Shown here one piece after another: positions 8,401 to 15,146 of a stretch of 17,366 bases of DNA. The position numbers were made by a program, and so were the translations under genes. The stretch is taken from contig CBFHWY010000061.1 in the NCBI GenBank assembly GCA_965659675.1, forward strand, positions 1-17,366, written 5' to 3'. A model generated the notes under the pieces. The model was not told where the DNA came from, searched no databases, and worked only from the letters and a program-made list of their open reading frames with translations. The stretch comes from CBFHWY01 sp965659675 (GTDB taxonomy: Bacteria > Bacteroidota > Bacteroidia > Flavobacteriales_G > Salibacteraceae). Positions within the stretch are counted from its first letter, which is position 1, and every line of letters starts with the position of its first letter.

Positions 8401-9744
8401 ATCAACATCATTCCAGATCACCGCATTGATCGCAGCAATATTGAAGTGATTGGTTTTGATGATAGTATCTCTACAACCATATACGTTCTGTACGATCAAA
8501 CGAGCATCGTAGGAACCAGGGTCTTGAAATAAGATACTTGGGTTGTGCACCTCTGATGTGTCGCCGTGACTAAAGTCCCAACGCCAGGAATTGATTCTAT
8601 TTCCAGTACTCGCATCCTGATAATTCACCCGGGTAGGTTCGCAGTCGAAGATCTTTGTCTGCGTAAAATCTGCCTGCAGATCATCTACATAAATCACCTT
8701 CGAAACTGAATCAAAGCAATTGACTCCAGCACTGATACTCAGTTTAATCCTGTATTGCCCTGTACTTCCGTAGACCTTATACACATCGCGATCCGTTGAG
8801 CTTGTTCCGTCACCAAAGTCCCATGAATAGGCATTTCCACCAACACTCAGATTCCGAATGAAAACACTATCCCCCATACAAATGGTATCCGGCACATCAA
8901 AAGCTGCTTTGGTAGTGGTTACAGAGGCATAGGCTGTTTTTGTGAGTGTATCCCTACAACCATTCGCATCTCTGATCCTCAAGCTCACGTCAAAGATCCC
9001 TGTTCCGTAGGTATGATTAGGATTTGCTAAGGTTGACACATTGCCATCACCAAATGTCCAGAAATACTGAAAAGGCCCATTTCCTCTGCTATTATCATTA
9101 AACTCAACCAGGTGTGGTGCCTGACAGTCATGAGGTGAATTATTCGTAGAAAAAGCGGCCGTCGGCTTTGAATATACCTGAACATATCGGCTTCTGGAAG
9201 CACTGGCCTGACAGCCATTGGTGTCAATAAGCTGCAGATTCAAGCTAAAGAGCCCTCCTGAGCTGTAGGTGTAATTTGGTGCATTCTGAAAAGAAACCCC
9301 TCCATCACCCATCGTAAAACGCGTCCAATTGATCGGAGCATCACCTGGCGTGCTTTGATTATTCACCTGTACCGTAAAAGGTGCGCATTCCTGACGAGAA
9401 CCGGGAATACTGAATGCCGCTGTGGGTGGCTGAAATACTTTGATGTATGCGTTCTTGGTTACTGTTGCACTCCTCACACCATCAGAAATGGTCAATGTCA
9501 CACTATAAGTGCCCGGAGCAGTATAAGTAGCTATTGGGAATGGATTATTTGAGTTTGAACTTTGGGTGGGTGAAAAGGTCCATACCCTTGAAGTGATGTT
9601 GCCTCCAGTGCTCAGATCAGTGAACCTCACCGTGCGTGGCGGACAAAACGAAAGTGTATCTGCAACAAAGTCAGCAACCAACTGAGCCTTCGATGAAAAA
9701 GCGAGCAGGGTGATAAAACAGAGTATGAGCGAGGCTCTTTTCAT
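5440..9744 (-). CDS. Giant secreted PKD-repeat protein with T9SS type B (gliding-motility-associated) C-terminal domain
   Basis: A 1434-residue predicted surface or secreted adhesin-like protein. A Sec signal peptide (about 1-21, ending SSKAQ) is followed by about sixteen repeats of roughly 83 residues. Most are PKD-type beta-sandwiches with W.FGDG and Y...G.Y.V.L cores; the last two are more Ig-like (SYRWSPWQGLSS; LNCNLCPNPIASP). The final 90 residues (about 1344-1434, starting FEVHIPNAFTPNGDDVNDWF and containing FDRWGKVIF and GTYVWEFEG) are the gliding-motility-associated C-terminal domain (TIGR04131/CHU_C type), a type IX secretion signal. Repeats 2-15 each carry one Cys near the start (CxP or CxGD) and one near the end (often GCRDT), suggesting a disulfide per domain. 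Repeat 1 has only the first Cys and repeat 16 lacks it. Start is ATG at 9744. The ligand is unknown. Confidence 0.93.
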   Translation of the reverse strand: MKRASLILCFITLLAFSSKAQLVADFVADTLSFCPPRTVRFTDLSTGGNITSRVWTFSPTQSSNSNNPFPIATYTAPGTYSVTLTISDGVRSATVTKNAYIKVFQPPTAAFSIPGSRQECAPFTVQVNNQSTPGDAPINWTRFTMGDGGVSFQNAPNYTYSSGGLFSLNLQLIDTNGCQASASRSRYVQVYSKPTAAFSTNNSPHDCQAPHLVEFNDNSRGNGPFQYFWTFGDGNVSTLANPNHTYGTGIFDVSLRIRDANGCRDTLTKTAYASVTTTKAAFDVPDTICMGDSVFIRNLSVGGNAYSWDFGDGTSSTDRDVYKVYGSTGQYRIKLSISAGVNCFDSVSKVIYVDDLQADFTQTKIFDCEPTRVNYQDASTGNRINSWRWDFSHGDTSEVHNPSILFQDPGSYDARLIVQNVYGCRDTIIKTNHFNIAAINAVIWNDVDSGCSPLTVSFIDRSSPRDSVVSRRWDWGDGTAQDTSVNPVHTFQQAGLYLVRLTVTSPSGCDYSATKRILVGTKQNADFVINKDSICAGDGFDITNTSTDSLMISSYHWQFSDGGEMMAKDPSPYLPVDTGLFDISLIVEHNGCFDTIQKNDVVYVLGPVGQMSLGQDCNIPYDVNVLGINWKEVQRFKWNMGDFVGYDSTRKSFTYTYANRGRFNVQMKLYNDSNGCKYEKDSYVEIYDLKVGLSVSDTIFCTPKELRLVPTGSQDASMFTYTNMATGKDTITNSWSVPFTSNTKGFHDFRLIGVDPNGCRDTVFKKVRGLKPNADFVVSDTLGCFPLTTTFRDRTISDTTIRFYRWFLGAGLQGSDSVETVTYPLKGNFGVQLQVEDIYGCRDTVTKRKLIDIRQPEIYFDPDSMLCAGDSINLSNLNHKSIYTYQWTSPPNLSLDSSARFGFHQGGMHDIRAIVEDTMGCTDTMIRTVNVQHIPNARISATPRDTNCYPALVTFQDATNHPNIEWRTWTFGLGDPPVTRRTQTMSYTYPYPGKYDVSLIVETTFGCRDTISVSEYISVGGPYAEFDLLNDTACVGELVTFNLDSLINTFRLDWDFGDGFGKQLPGDELFSTHVYKTPGTYSIKVLLNDTAFDCLTSVEDTIQVFEVNAALSSTDTTGCAPLSVQFNDLTPDADSRRWYGMSGLISQDSSDLFSFPEAGEYPISLVAIDSKTGCADTARRRVKVWPVPEVEISDDTVLCLGDNVLLRASGGTSYRWSPWQGLSSTSDSVVIATPKEAVTYSVLARNDFNCSTMDSIRIEIQEPYEFQSGEDTIIFLGESTPLLVSSADTNLLFRWNPVNDLNCNLCPNPIASPQVTTLYTASITDPYGCFQATATMNVIVEEEFEVHIPNAFTPNGDDVNDWFYAVTYGIKEFSYLRVFDRWGKVIFIGEDFDDKWDGFVAGSPCPIGTYVWEFEGIRFNDRKVNLVGTINLIR

Positions 9745-9759
9745 GTGATGCTAAAGTTA

Positions 9760-9801
9760 AGTTTTTCTGAGACAAGCGTTTATATCTTACTCAGAAAAAC
9801 T
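9760..9801. promoter_or_regulatory. Perfect 12-bp inverted repeat upstream of the PKD gene
   Basis: The arms AGTTTTTCTGAG (9760-9771) and CTCAGAAAAACT (9790-9801) are perfectly complementary and flank an 18-bp spacer. On the minus strand the structure lies 50 bp after the end of the TonB-C-like gene and ends 15 bp before the ATG of the PKD gene. No T-run follows on either strand, so it does not look like a classical intrinsic terminator. It could be a protein-binding operator, an mRNA hairpin affecting translation of the PKD gene, or an atypical terminator. Confidence 0.6.
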
Positions 9802-9850
9802 CAGTCTTTAGGCTTAGGAGGATTACTAAAGTACGAAAAAATTAGGGAAT

Positions 9851-10384
9851 CTAGTATGTTATGATGATCTGTCCTTTCGTATTGATCGGACCTTTGGGCT
9901 TTTCATTGAAACGAGCTCCCTTGCATGCAAATTCTGCCTTGGTGTAGAGATATTCATTGGTTGTGGTAGAACCTACTCCACCCGCCTTTACTTTAGTGAC
10001 ATTTCCGTACTTATCAATATCAACATCAACTACCACTATTCCTCTGTTTTCAGTGGCATTAGAGAGTTTTGGGGGCTTCACCATCTCTCTGTCTTTTACC
10101 AGGTACCGCACCAGATATTCTCCGGAACGTATGCTGCGCTCTTCCACGCTCGGGTCGAAACTTCCATCATAGGGCACGTATTCATCAAAAAAGATCGAAC
10201 TCACCTGAATCAAAGGAATTCGATTCATTTTTCGATTGATGGCCATAAGCAAAGTATCATTTTGAATGGCCATTACGACACCCTTGGCTTTATCTCCATT
10301 CTTTAAAACAACAGAGTGTTGCGCCCCTGAAAGTACAGGAAGTAAAAGCATAAAACCTACAAGCGCATTTAGGAATAATTTCAT
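9851..10384 (-). CDS. Secreted protein with TonB C-terminal-like domain
   Basis: A 177-residue predicted periplasmic or secreted protein. A signal peptide is at about 1-22 (MKLFLNALVGF...SGAQ). A short beta-rich module follows (VVLKNGDKAKGVVMAIQNDT), resembling the 'LKNG...kG.v......D.v' segment seen in many Bacteroidota envelope proteins. The C-terminal 65 or so residues (GIVVVDVDIDKYGNVTKV ... AEFACKGARFNEKP ... GQIIITY) resemble the TonB C-terminal domain of Bacteroidota 'energy transducer TonB' proteins. There is no cytoplasmic-membrane anchor followed by a Pro-rich spacer, so a true TonB energy-transducing role is doubtful. I chose the ATG at 10384 because it gives the signal peptide; the open frame extends to 10627 but would overlap the divergent acyltransferase gene. 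A TAAATTTG box (10397-10390) lies just upstream. Confidence 0.75.
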   Translation of the reverse strand: MKLFLNALVGFMLLLPVLSGAQHSVVLKNGDKAKGVVMAIQNDTLLMAINRKMNRIPLIQVSSIFFDEYVPYDGSFDPSVEERSIRSGEYLVRYLVKDREMVKPPKLSNATENRGIVVVDVDIDKYGNVTKVKAGGVGSTTTNEYLYTKAEFACKGARFNEKPKGPINTKGQIIITY

Positions 10385-10501
10385 GACATCAAATTTATAG
10401 CCTGAAAATGAGCTGCTTTCAGTATCACACTGGCTCTTTTCAACGATATGATGTTCAATTAAGCCACTTGAATTAGCTATAATTGCAAGCAAATTCTGCG
10501 C

Positions 10502-11803
10502 TTGCTTCTTTATCGGTTTATATGGATCTCCCTGGCCCTCCTCTTCAGGGTTTACTTTAGAAAGATCTACTTCAAGAACTTGAATCAAGTGAAAAAACGC
10601 GGTCCCTATATCCTTGCTTCCAACCATCCTAACTCCTTTATGGACTCAGTGGTTGCTCCTACTTTCATGATCAGACCATGGAATTTTCTCGCCAGAGGAG
10701 ATGTGTTCAAAGGCAAAGTGGTTAAACAGTTGCTTGCATGGATCAATATGCTACCGATTTTCCGTAAGAGCGATGCCAAAAACAACAATGAAAAGAATCT
10801 GATCACCTTCGATCTTGTAGCGGATCTATTCAAAAGAAAACGTCTGGTCATGATCTTCCCGGAAGGATACTGCGTGATTGAAAAAAGACTTCGACCACTA
10901 TCAAAAGGGACTGCGAGAATGGCCTTCCACGCCTGTGAGAAACATGGCTTCGACCTCAACCTGAAGATCATACCTACAGGATTGAACTATACTAAACCTT
11001 TTGGTATCAGAGCTAAGCTCTATTGTAACTTCGGTGAGCCAATTGCTCTTAATGATTACAAAGAGCTCTATGAATCAGACCCCAATCGTGCAGTTGCCAG
11101 GGTAACGGAAGAACTTCAACGCAGAATGAAAGCGATGATCATCCACGTGAATAAAGGTCTGGATGAAACTGCCGAGTGCTTATTTGAGCTTTACGGAAAT
11201 GATCTGGAAGAGAGGGCCGTACCTGTGGTTGAGTACAAAAACGACCTCCCATTCAGAACAGAAAAAGCTATCGCCGATCGCCTGAACGAATTTGAGGCGG
11301 ATGACCCCGCTAAACTTGAAAAAATCAAACAGCAGTGTGAGGATTATCAGGCGGAACTTCGCAAGTATAAGGCCAGTGATGCATTGTTCTCATCCAACAA
11401 CACAGGCACTTTCTCTCGCTGGCTCTATCTCATCCTCTTTTCACCATTATGGATCTATGGATTTCTGACCAATTTCTTCATCTTTCGATTTGCCAAAAAT
11501 TATCCCGCTAAATTGATCAAGAGCAATGTCTTCTACTCCTCATTACGCATTGGCTTGATCATGATCTCTTATTGGATCTACTTCCTTCTCATATTGATCA
11601 TTCTGAGTATTTTATTTAGTTTTCCAATCGCTCTTGGATACCTCGTATTTCACATGATCGCTGGATTTTCATTTGCGCAGGCCTATGACTCGTGGAAGTT
11701 TGTTCGAGCCAGACGCAAAAGTTCGGCGCTTGATGATGATCGGTTAAGAGATATTCAAAGAATGAGAAACACGATTAAGGAAACACTAAATATTCAATTA
11801 TGA
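10502..11803 (+). CDS. 1-acyl-glycerol-3-phosphate-type acyltransferase (PlsC-like), membrane-bound
   Basis: A 433-residue protein with an N-terminal acyltransferase domain, probably transferring an acyl chain to glycerol-3-phosphate or lysophosphatidate at the inner membrane. Motif I is NHPNSFMD (His42 to Asp48, five residues between rather than the usual four, as in the yeast Gpt2/Sct1-like subfamily). Motif II lies around LARGDVFK, motif III is MIFPEG (117-122) and motif IV is IIPTGLNY. After a charged helical segment (about 255-290), hydrophobic helices follow at about 303-326 and 345-395. It is longer than classical PlsC (about 240 residues). The only start before motif I apart from an internal GTG is the TTG at 10502; an in-frame stop (TGA, 10469-10471) lies upstream. 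The stop overlaps the next gene's start as ATGA, indicating translational coupling with the barrel gene. Confidence 0.85.
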   Translation: MLLYRFIWISLALLFRVYFRKIYFKNLNQVKKRGPYILASNHPNSFMDSVVAPTFMIRPWNFLARGDVFKGKVVKQLLAWINMLPIFRKSDAKNNNEKNLITFDLVADLFKRKRLVMIFPEGYCVIEKRLRPLSKGTARMAFHACEKHGFDLNLKIIPTGLNYTKPFGIRAKLYCNFGEPIALNDYKELYESDPNRAVARVTEELQRRMKAMIIHVNKGLDETAECLFELYGNDLEERAVPVVEYKNDLPFRTEKAIADRLNEFEADDPAKLEKIKQQCEDYQAELRKYKASDALFSSNNTGTFSRWLYLILFSPLWIYGFLTNFFIFRFAKNYPAKLIKSNVFYSSLRIGLIMISYWIYFLLILIILSILFSFPIALGYLVFHMIAGFSFAQAYDSWKFVRARRKSSALDDDRLRDIQRMRNTIKETLNIQL

Positions 11804-12846
11804 AAGGCCTTTATTTTAGCGCTTGCCTTATTGCTGTTAGCCTTGCCTCAATGGCACAGGACAGCTCAAAACTGCAGCTTGATTTTAGCGGATTTCTGGA
11901 CGTATATTACGCTGCTCAGGAAGGGCCTGTGAATACGGATAACATTGCCTTTAACCATAGTCGAAAGAATGAACTGAACTTAAATCTTGCTATTGTTTCA
12001 CTAAAGGCAAGTCATGACAGGTATAGAGCTAATGTGGGCCTCATGACTGGAACTTACGCTCAATACAACCTAGCGCACGAGCCCAATGAATTGCGTCACA
12101 TTTGGGAGGCGAATGCGGGTTTAAGGCTCGCCGATAATCTTTGGCTTGATGCCGGGATCTTTGGTTCACATTTGGGTTTTGAATCGGCTATTTCAATGGA
12201 CAATCCCACCCTGACCCGTTCATTGGTTGCTGAAAACTCACCATACTATCTCTCAGGGGTGAACCTGAGCTATTCTCCAAATGAAAAATGGAGCTTTCTG
12301 GTCAATCTTTCCAATGGGTGGCAGATCATTCAGGAGAACAATAGCACCAAAGCAATTGGAACTCAGATTCAGTTCAAACCAACAGAAAAGATCACCCTTA
12401 ATTCCAGCACATTCATTGGGGAAGAACCCGACCTGTACGGAGCTCAAAATCTAAGATGGTTTCACAACTTCTACGGTGATTTTTTGATCGGTGATAAGAT
12501 CAGATTGATCGTAGGCTTTGATTATGGTCAACAGCAAGATGAATTTGATATTCCTGGAGGTCCTTCTAACCCCAGAGAGTGGTTGGGTCAGGCAGCGATC
12601 CTGCAATATCGTTTCAATGAAAGACTGGCCACTGCGGTCAGACAGGAATATTATGCCGATCCTGACGGAGTGATCATCGGCGGCGATGTACTTCAGTCAT
12701 ATTCACTGAACTTCGATCTGAACGTAACAGACAATGCGATGTTCAGAATTGAAGGAAAGTATCGTTTTGGAACGGAGACTCTAGCAGATGGAAGTCTTCA
12801 GAATGAAGCCATGTTCCTGGTAGCCTCTATCGCCGCTAAGCTTTAG
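11800..12846 (+). CDS. Outer-membrane beta-barrel protein, BBP2/OmpL-like porin family
   Basis: A 348-residue predicted outer-membrane protein. It has a signal peptide (about 1-20, ending SMAQ), then SGFLDVYY and FNHSRKNELNLNLA, which are typical openings of the 'putative beta-barrel porin-2' family in Bacteroidota. The rest alternates polar and hydrophobic residues in short amphipathic strands (for example RLIVGFDYGQ, ATAVRQEYY, AMFRIEGKYRFG). There is no TonB box or plug domain, so it looks like a passive channel or structural barrel. It is translationally coupled to the acyltransferase upstream by a 4-bp ATGA overlap. Its 3' end overlaps the convergent VOC gene by 11 bp. The substrate cannot be told. 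Confidence 0.8.
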   Translation: MKGLYFSACLIAVSLASMAQDSSKLQLDFSGFLDVYYAAQEGPVNTDNIAFNHSRKNELNLNLAIVSLKASHDRYRANVGLMTGTYAQYNLAHEPNELRHIWEANAGLRLADNLWLDAGIFGSHLGFESAISMDNPTLTRSLVAENSPYYLSGVNLSYSPNEKWSFLVNLSNGWQIIQENNSTKAIGTQIQFKPTEKITLNSSTFIGEEPDLYGAQNLRWFHNFYGDFLIGDKIRLIVGFDYGQQQDEFDIPGGPSNPREWLGQAAILQYRFNERLATAVRQEYYADPDGVIIGGDVLQSYSLNFDLNVTDNAMFRIEGKYRFGTETLADGSLQNEAMFLVASIAAKL

Positions 12847-13894
12847 ATCGCATCATATTCAGCGCAGTAAAGAACCAACCTGGCATGGGTTTTTTAGGAT
12901 CTCTTTTGGCTAGATTGAGATTCCAACCAATGGCCTTCACCATGGGTATTTTATGGGTCTCAACAAACTCTACCAAAGTGGATTCTGGTGCCTGAATGTA
13001 GGAGAACCTTCCTGCAGCCTCACCCATATCAAAATGAGGATCTGATTCTACCGTAAAGGGAAATCCTTTGTCGCTGCATTCCTGCTTTAGCTCTTCCATA
13101 CCTCGGATGTCATAACAGAGGTGGATGTATCCCAGGTCTCCCCAGTCGCGACCATCAAATATTTGGCGTCCGCTTTTGTCACTGAGCTCAAAAAGCTCGA
13201 TCTCACTGTGTCCGAATATCTTACTTAGAAATCCTTCTCTGGGTTTTGAATGCCTGAGCAGCACTCTTCTCACCTCGGCATCTCCCCCATTCATGCTGAT
13301 ATCATGAAACTTCGCCCGATCATCGAAAGCGAGCTCATCATATTCAAGAATATCGCGGTAGATCTTCAGGCTTTCTTCAATGTTGTTCACTCCAATGGAA
13401 CAACCGATCATCCCTCCTGTATGATGTCCTGTATCTTTGAGCATGTAATCATCTTCGATCACCTGAATCACGTTGCCGTATGGGTCTTTCATCCAAAAGC
13501 TAAAGCGTCCGTATGGATCCTGCTCCGGCTCGTTGAGCAGGTCTAAGCCTTCTTGTTTAAAGATATCGTAGGTCCGCACAGCGTCAGGGCTCCTCATCTT
13601 GTTCGCAAAGATCCCCAGATCGCCCATCTTAATCTCAAAACTTGATGCCTTAGGTTTGCGTTCAGTGTATTGCCAGATCTCAAGCCCACCGCCACCTCTT
13701 AGGTTGTAAACCAATACAGCGTGACGAGATCGCGGTTCATTCTGAGTGTAAGGCAACATCAATTCAGCTACCGCAGCTTCTTCAAATATCTTCAGATCGT
13801 AGCCAAAGTGTTTCTTATACCAATTCCAGGCTTCATGAACATTCTCTACACCGATCCCGATCTGTTGGATTCCGCTGATTATCTTTTTTTCCAA
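12836..13894 (-). CDS. Double VOC-domain (glyoxalase/dioxygenase superfamily) protein
   Basis: A 352-residue protein made of four beta-alpha-beta-beta-beta modules, which is two VOC domains: modules begin at about residues 9 (IQQIGIGVENVHEAW), 90 (MGDLGIFANK), 163 (IGCSIGVNNIEESLKIY) and 254 (LGYIHLCYDI). KDPYGNVIQVIE (136-147) is the typical VOC end strand. The usual first metal-binding His is replaced in both domains (Gln11 and Ser166), while Glu72, Glu147, Glu233 and His258 are candidate ligands, so metal binding may be altered. The reaction is unknown; glyoxalase, extradiol dioxygenase and HPPD-like enzymes share the fold. The start codon is a TTG directly after the TAA stop of the SDR gene and in the same frame; no ATG or GTG lies before residue 40. 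The 3' end overlaps the barrel gene by 11 bp. Confidence 0.85.
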   Translation of the reverse strand: MEKKIISGIQQIGIGVENVHEAWNWYKKHFGYDLKIFEEAAVAELMLPYTQNEPRSRHAVLVYNLRGGGGLEIWQYTERKPKASSFEIKMGDLGIFANKMRSPDAVRTYDIFKQEGLDLLNEPEQDPYGRFSFWMKDPYGNVIQVIEDDYMLKDTGHHTGGMIGCSIGVNNIEESLKIYRDILEYDELAFDDRAKFHDISMNGGDAEVRRVLLRHSKPREGFLSKIFGHSEIELFELSDKSGRQIFDGRDWGDLGYIHLCYDIRGMEELKQECSDKGFPFTVESDPHFDMGEAAGRFSYIQAPESTLVEFVETHKIPMVKAIGWNLNLAKRDPKKPMPGWFFTALNMMRSKA

Positions 13895-14689
13895 TTAGGT
13901 AGCTTTTATGTTGACAGCAATTCTATAAAAAAGCCATGGAAAATAGCGCTTGAAATAAACCATAAGCAGTTCTTTTTTTCCTACTAAGATCTCTGGTTTA
14001 TTTCGCTGCATTCCACGCACAATGATCTTGGCACATTTTTCAGGACTCATTCCTCCCGTATGTCGTTCATCTTCCACTCCGTGCCTGGCTCCATCCTTTT
14101 CTAATGCCGATTCTGAAATATTGGTTCGAATGGTGCCAGGGTAAACAACGGACACTTCTATGCCGTTTTTGTGTTCTTCCAGGCGCACTGACTCTAAAAA
14201 CCCCTTTAAGGCGTGTTTGGAAGCTGAATAGGCGCATCGCATCTTGAACCCGAAAAAGCCTACGATACTTGAGATTCCAACAAGTTGGCCGCTACCCTGT
14301 CTCTTGAAATGTTTTAAGGCCTCTGTACTGAGGGCCACCGCAGAGAAATAGTTGATCTGCATGATCTTCTGGTGATTCTCCATGGGTGTTTCAAAGGCTT
14401 TGGAACGCTGACTAATACCCCCATTATTGATGAGAACATCCAATCCGCCAAACTTCTGAATTGCCTTTTCGCAAAGTATGGCAGGGTCGTCCAGGTTTAA
14501 GAGGTCCAAACAGAGCACCTCGGCTTTGCCTCCTCTTTCCTCACAAGCCTTTTTTACTCGTAAAAGTTCTTTTTCCCTGCGGGCAGATAGAATAAGATTA
14601 TTTTCTCTTGAAGCTAGCTCTAAGGCAATGGCCTCTCCAATTCCGGAAGAAGCACCGGTGATCCAAACCGTTTTATTTCTGAGATTCAA
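13895..14689 (-). CDS. Short-chain dehydrogenase/reductase (SDR), DHRS7-like
   Basis: A 264-residue classical SDR that would oxidise or reduce a hydroxyl/keto group using NAD(P)(H). The cofactor motif TGASSGIG is at 11-18, with SARRE (35-39) after the second strand suggesting NADP(H) preference. NNGG is at 88-91 (usual NNAG), catalytic Asn near 113, Ser140/141 and Tyr154-x3-Lys158 in YSASK. The NNGGISQRS segment resembles DHRS7-type enzymes. The C terminus has a hydrophobic/basic segment (LLMVYFKRYFPWLFYRIAV) that could sit on a membrane. The only possible start is TTG at 14689; a TAA stop lies just two codons upstream, which ends the previous gene. Substrate unknown; a lipid or retinoid-like hydrophobic substrate is possible by analogy. 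Confidence 0.92.
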   Translation of the reverse strand: MNLRNKTVWITGASSGIGEAIALELASRENNLILSARREKELLRVKKACEERGGKAEVLCLDLLNLDDPAILCEKAIQKFGGLDVLINNGGISQRSKAFETPMENHQKIMQINYFSAVALSTEALKHFKRQGSGQLVGISSIVGFFGFKMRCAYSASKHALKGFLESVRLEEHKNGIEVSVVYPGTIRTNISESALEKDGARHGVEDERHTGGMSPEKCAKIIVRGMQRNKPEILVGKKELLMVYFKRYFPWLFYRIAVNIKAT

Positions 14690-14692
14690 GGC

Positions 14693-15055
14693 TTACTTTG
14701 AAGATCTTGAAAAGACATAGGTGCTCACATGAACCAAACTGGCCTCGTTTCCGCTTCCAGCTGAGCTTCCGCTCTCATATGAATAACCTTCTGCACCCAG
14801 ACGATTAAAGACATCGACGATCTTATTTCCATTGATCTCATGGTGGTCGCTATTGAGCTGTTCAATATCAACGCGTTCTGCTTTGTCACCACCATAGGTG
14901 ATCACAATCTCGCCATTGGCGCCAACGGGTTCATAAACCCTCACCATAACGAACTCTTTTCCCCCTTCTGCTACCTGGGGTTCACCAAATGCGAAGATCA
15001 TCATCAAGGTGGCTACGATGATAGAGGAGATCAGAAAGGCTTTGCTCTTGTTCAT
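14693..15055 (-). CDS. Small exported protein of unknown function
   Basis: A 120-residue protein starting at ATG 15055, which directly precedes a hydrophobic N terminus (about 5-24, signal peptide or membrane anchor). The mature part begins EFVMVRVYEPVGANGEIVITYG and ends with a segment (IVDVFNRLGAEGYSYESGSS...STYVFSRSSK) reminiscent of the DUF4177-type pattern 'lN.lG.eGwel.......yi..R'. That resemblance is weak and no function is claimed. It is the first gene of a three-gene unit with the SDR and VOC genes: its TAA stop is followed after one codon by the SDR TTG start in the same frame. A well-matched promoter lies just upstream. Confidence 0.7.
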   Translation of the reverse strand: MNKSKAFLISSIIVATLMMIFAFGEPQVAEGGKEFVMVRVYEPVGANGEIVITYGGDKAERVDIEQLNSDHHEINGNKIVDVFNRLGAEGYSYESGSSAGSGNEASLVHVSTYVFSRSSK

Positions 15056-15069
15056 AATCAGACTTTGTT

Positions 15070-15099
15070 CAAAATTAGCATTTCGAATCACAATACAAA
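15070..15099 (-). promoter_or_regulatory. Bacteroidota-type promoter of the small protein-SDR-VOC unit
   Basis: On the minus strand, TTTG (15099-15096), an 18-bp spacer and TAATTTTG (15077-15070) match the Bacteroidota -33/-7 consensus (TTTG or TTG, 17-23 bp, TAnnTTTG) exactly. The box ends 14 bp before the ATG at 15055, giving a leader of only a few bases after the expected start site. No other promoter is needed for the two downstream genes, which have no intergenic space. Confidence 0.65.
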
Positions 15100-15146
15100 G
15101 GCTCAGTTTTTCCTGATAAGCCCTGAAAGTCAGTTAATGGCTTTTG

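Noticed and set aside
5440..9744. Recurrent DNA motif GTATCTCTACAACC as a regulatory repeat
   Set aside because: All copies fall in the same codon phase and encode the conserved GCRDT segment of the PKD repeats, so protein repetition explains them.
10470..10490. TATAAT-like sequence upstream of the acyltransferase as a sigma-70 type promoter
   Set aside because: No spaced -35 or -33 partner is visible and Bacteroidota use a different -7 consensus.
10385..10627. Extended N terminus for the TonB-C-like protein
   Set aside because: It would overlap the acyltransferase coding sequence and hide the clear signal peptide that begins at the ATG at 10384.
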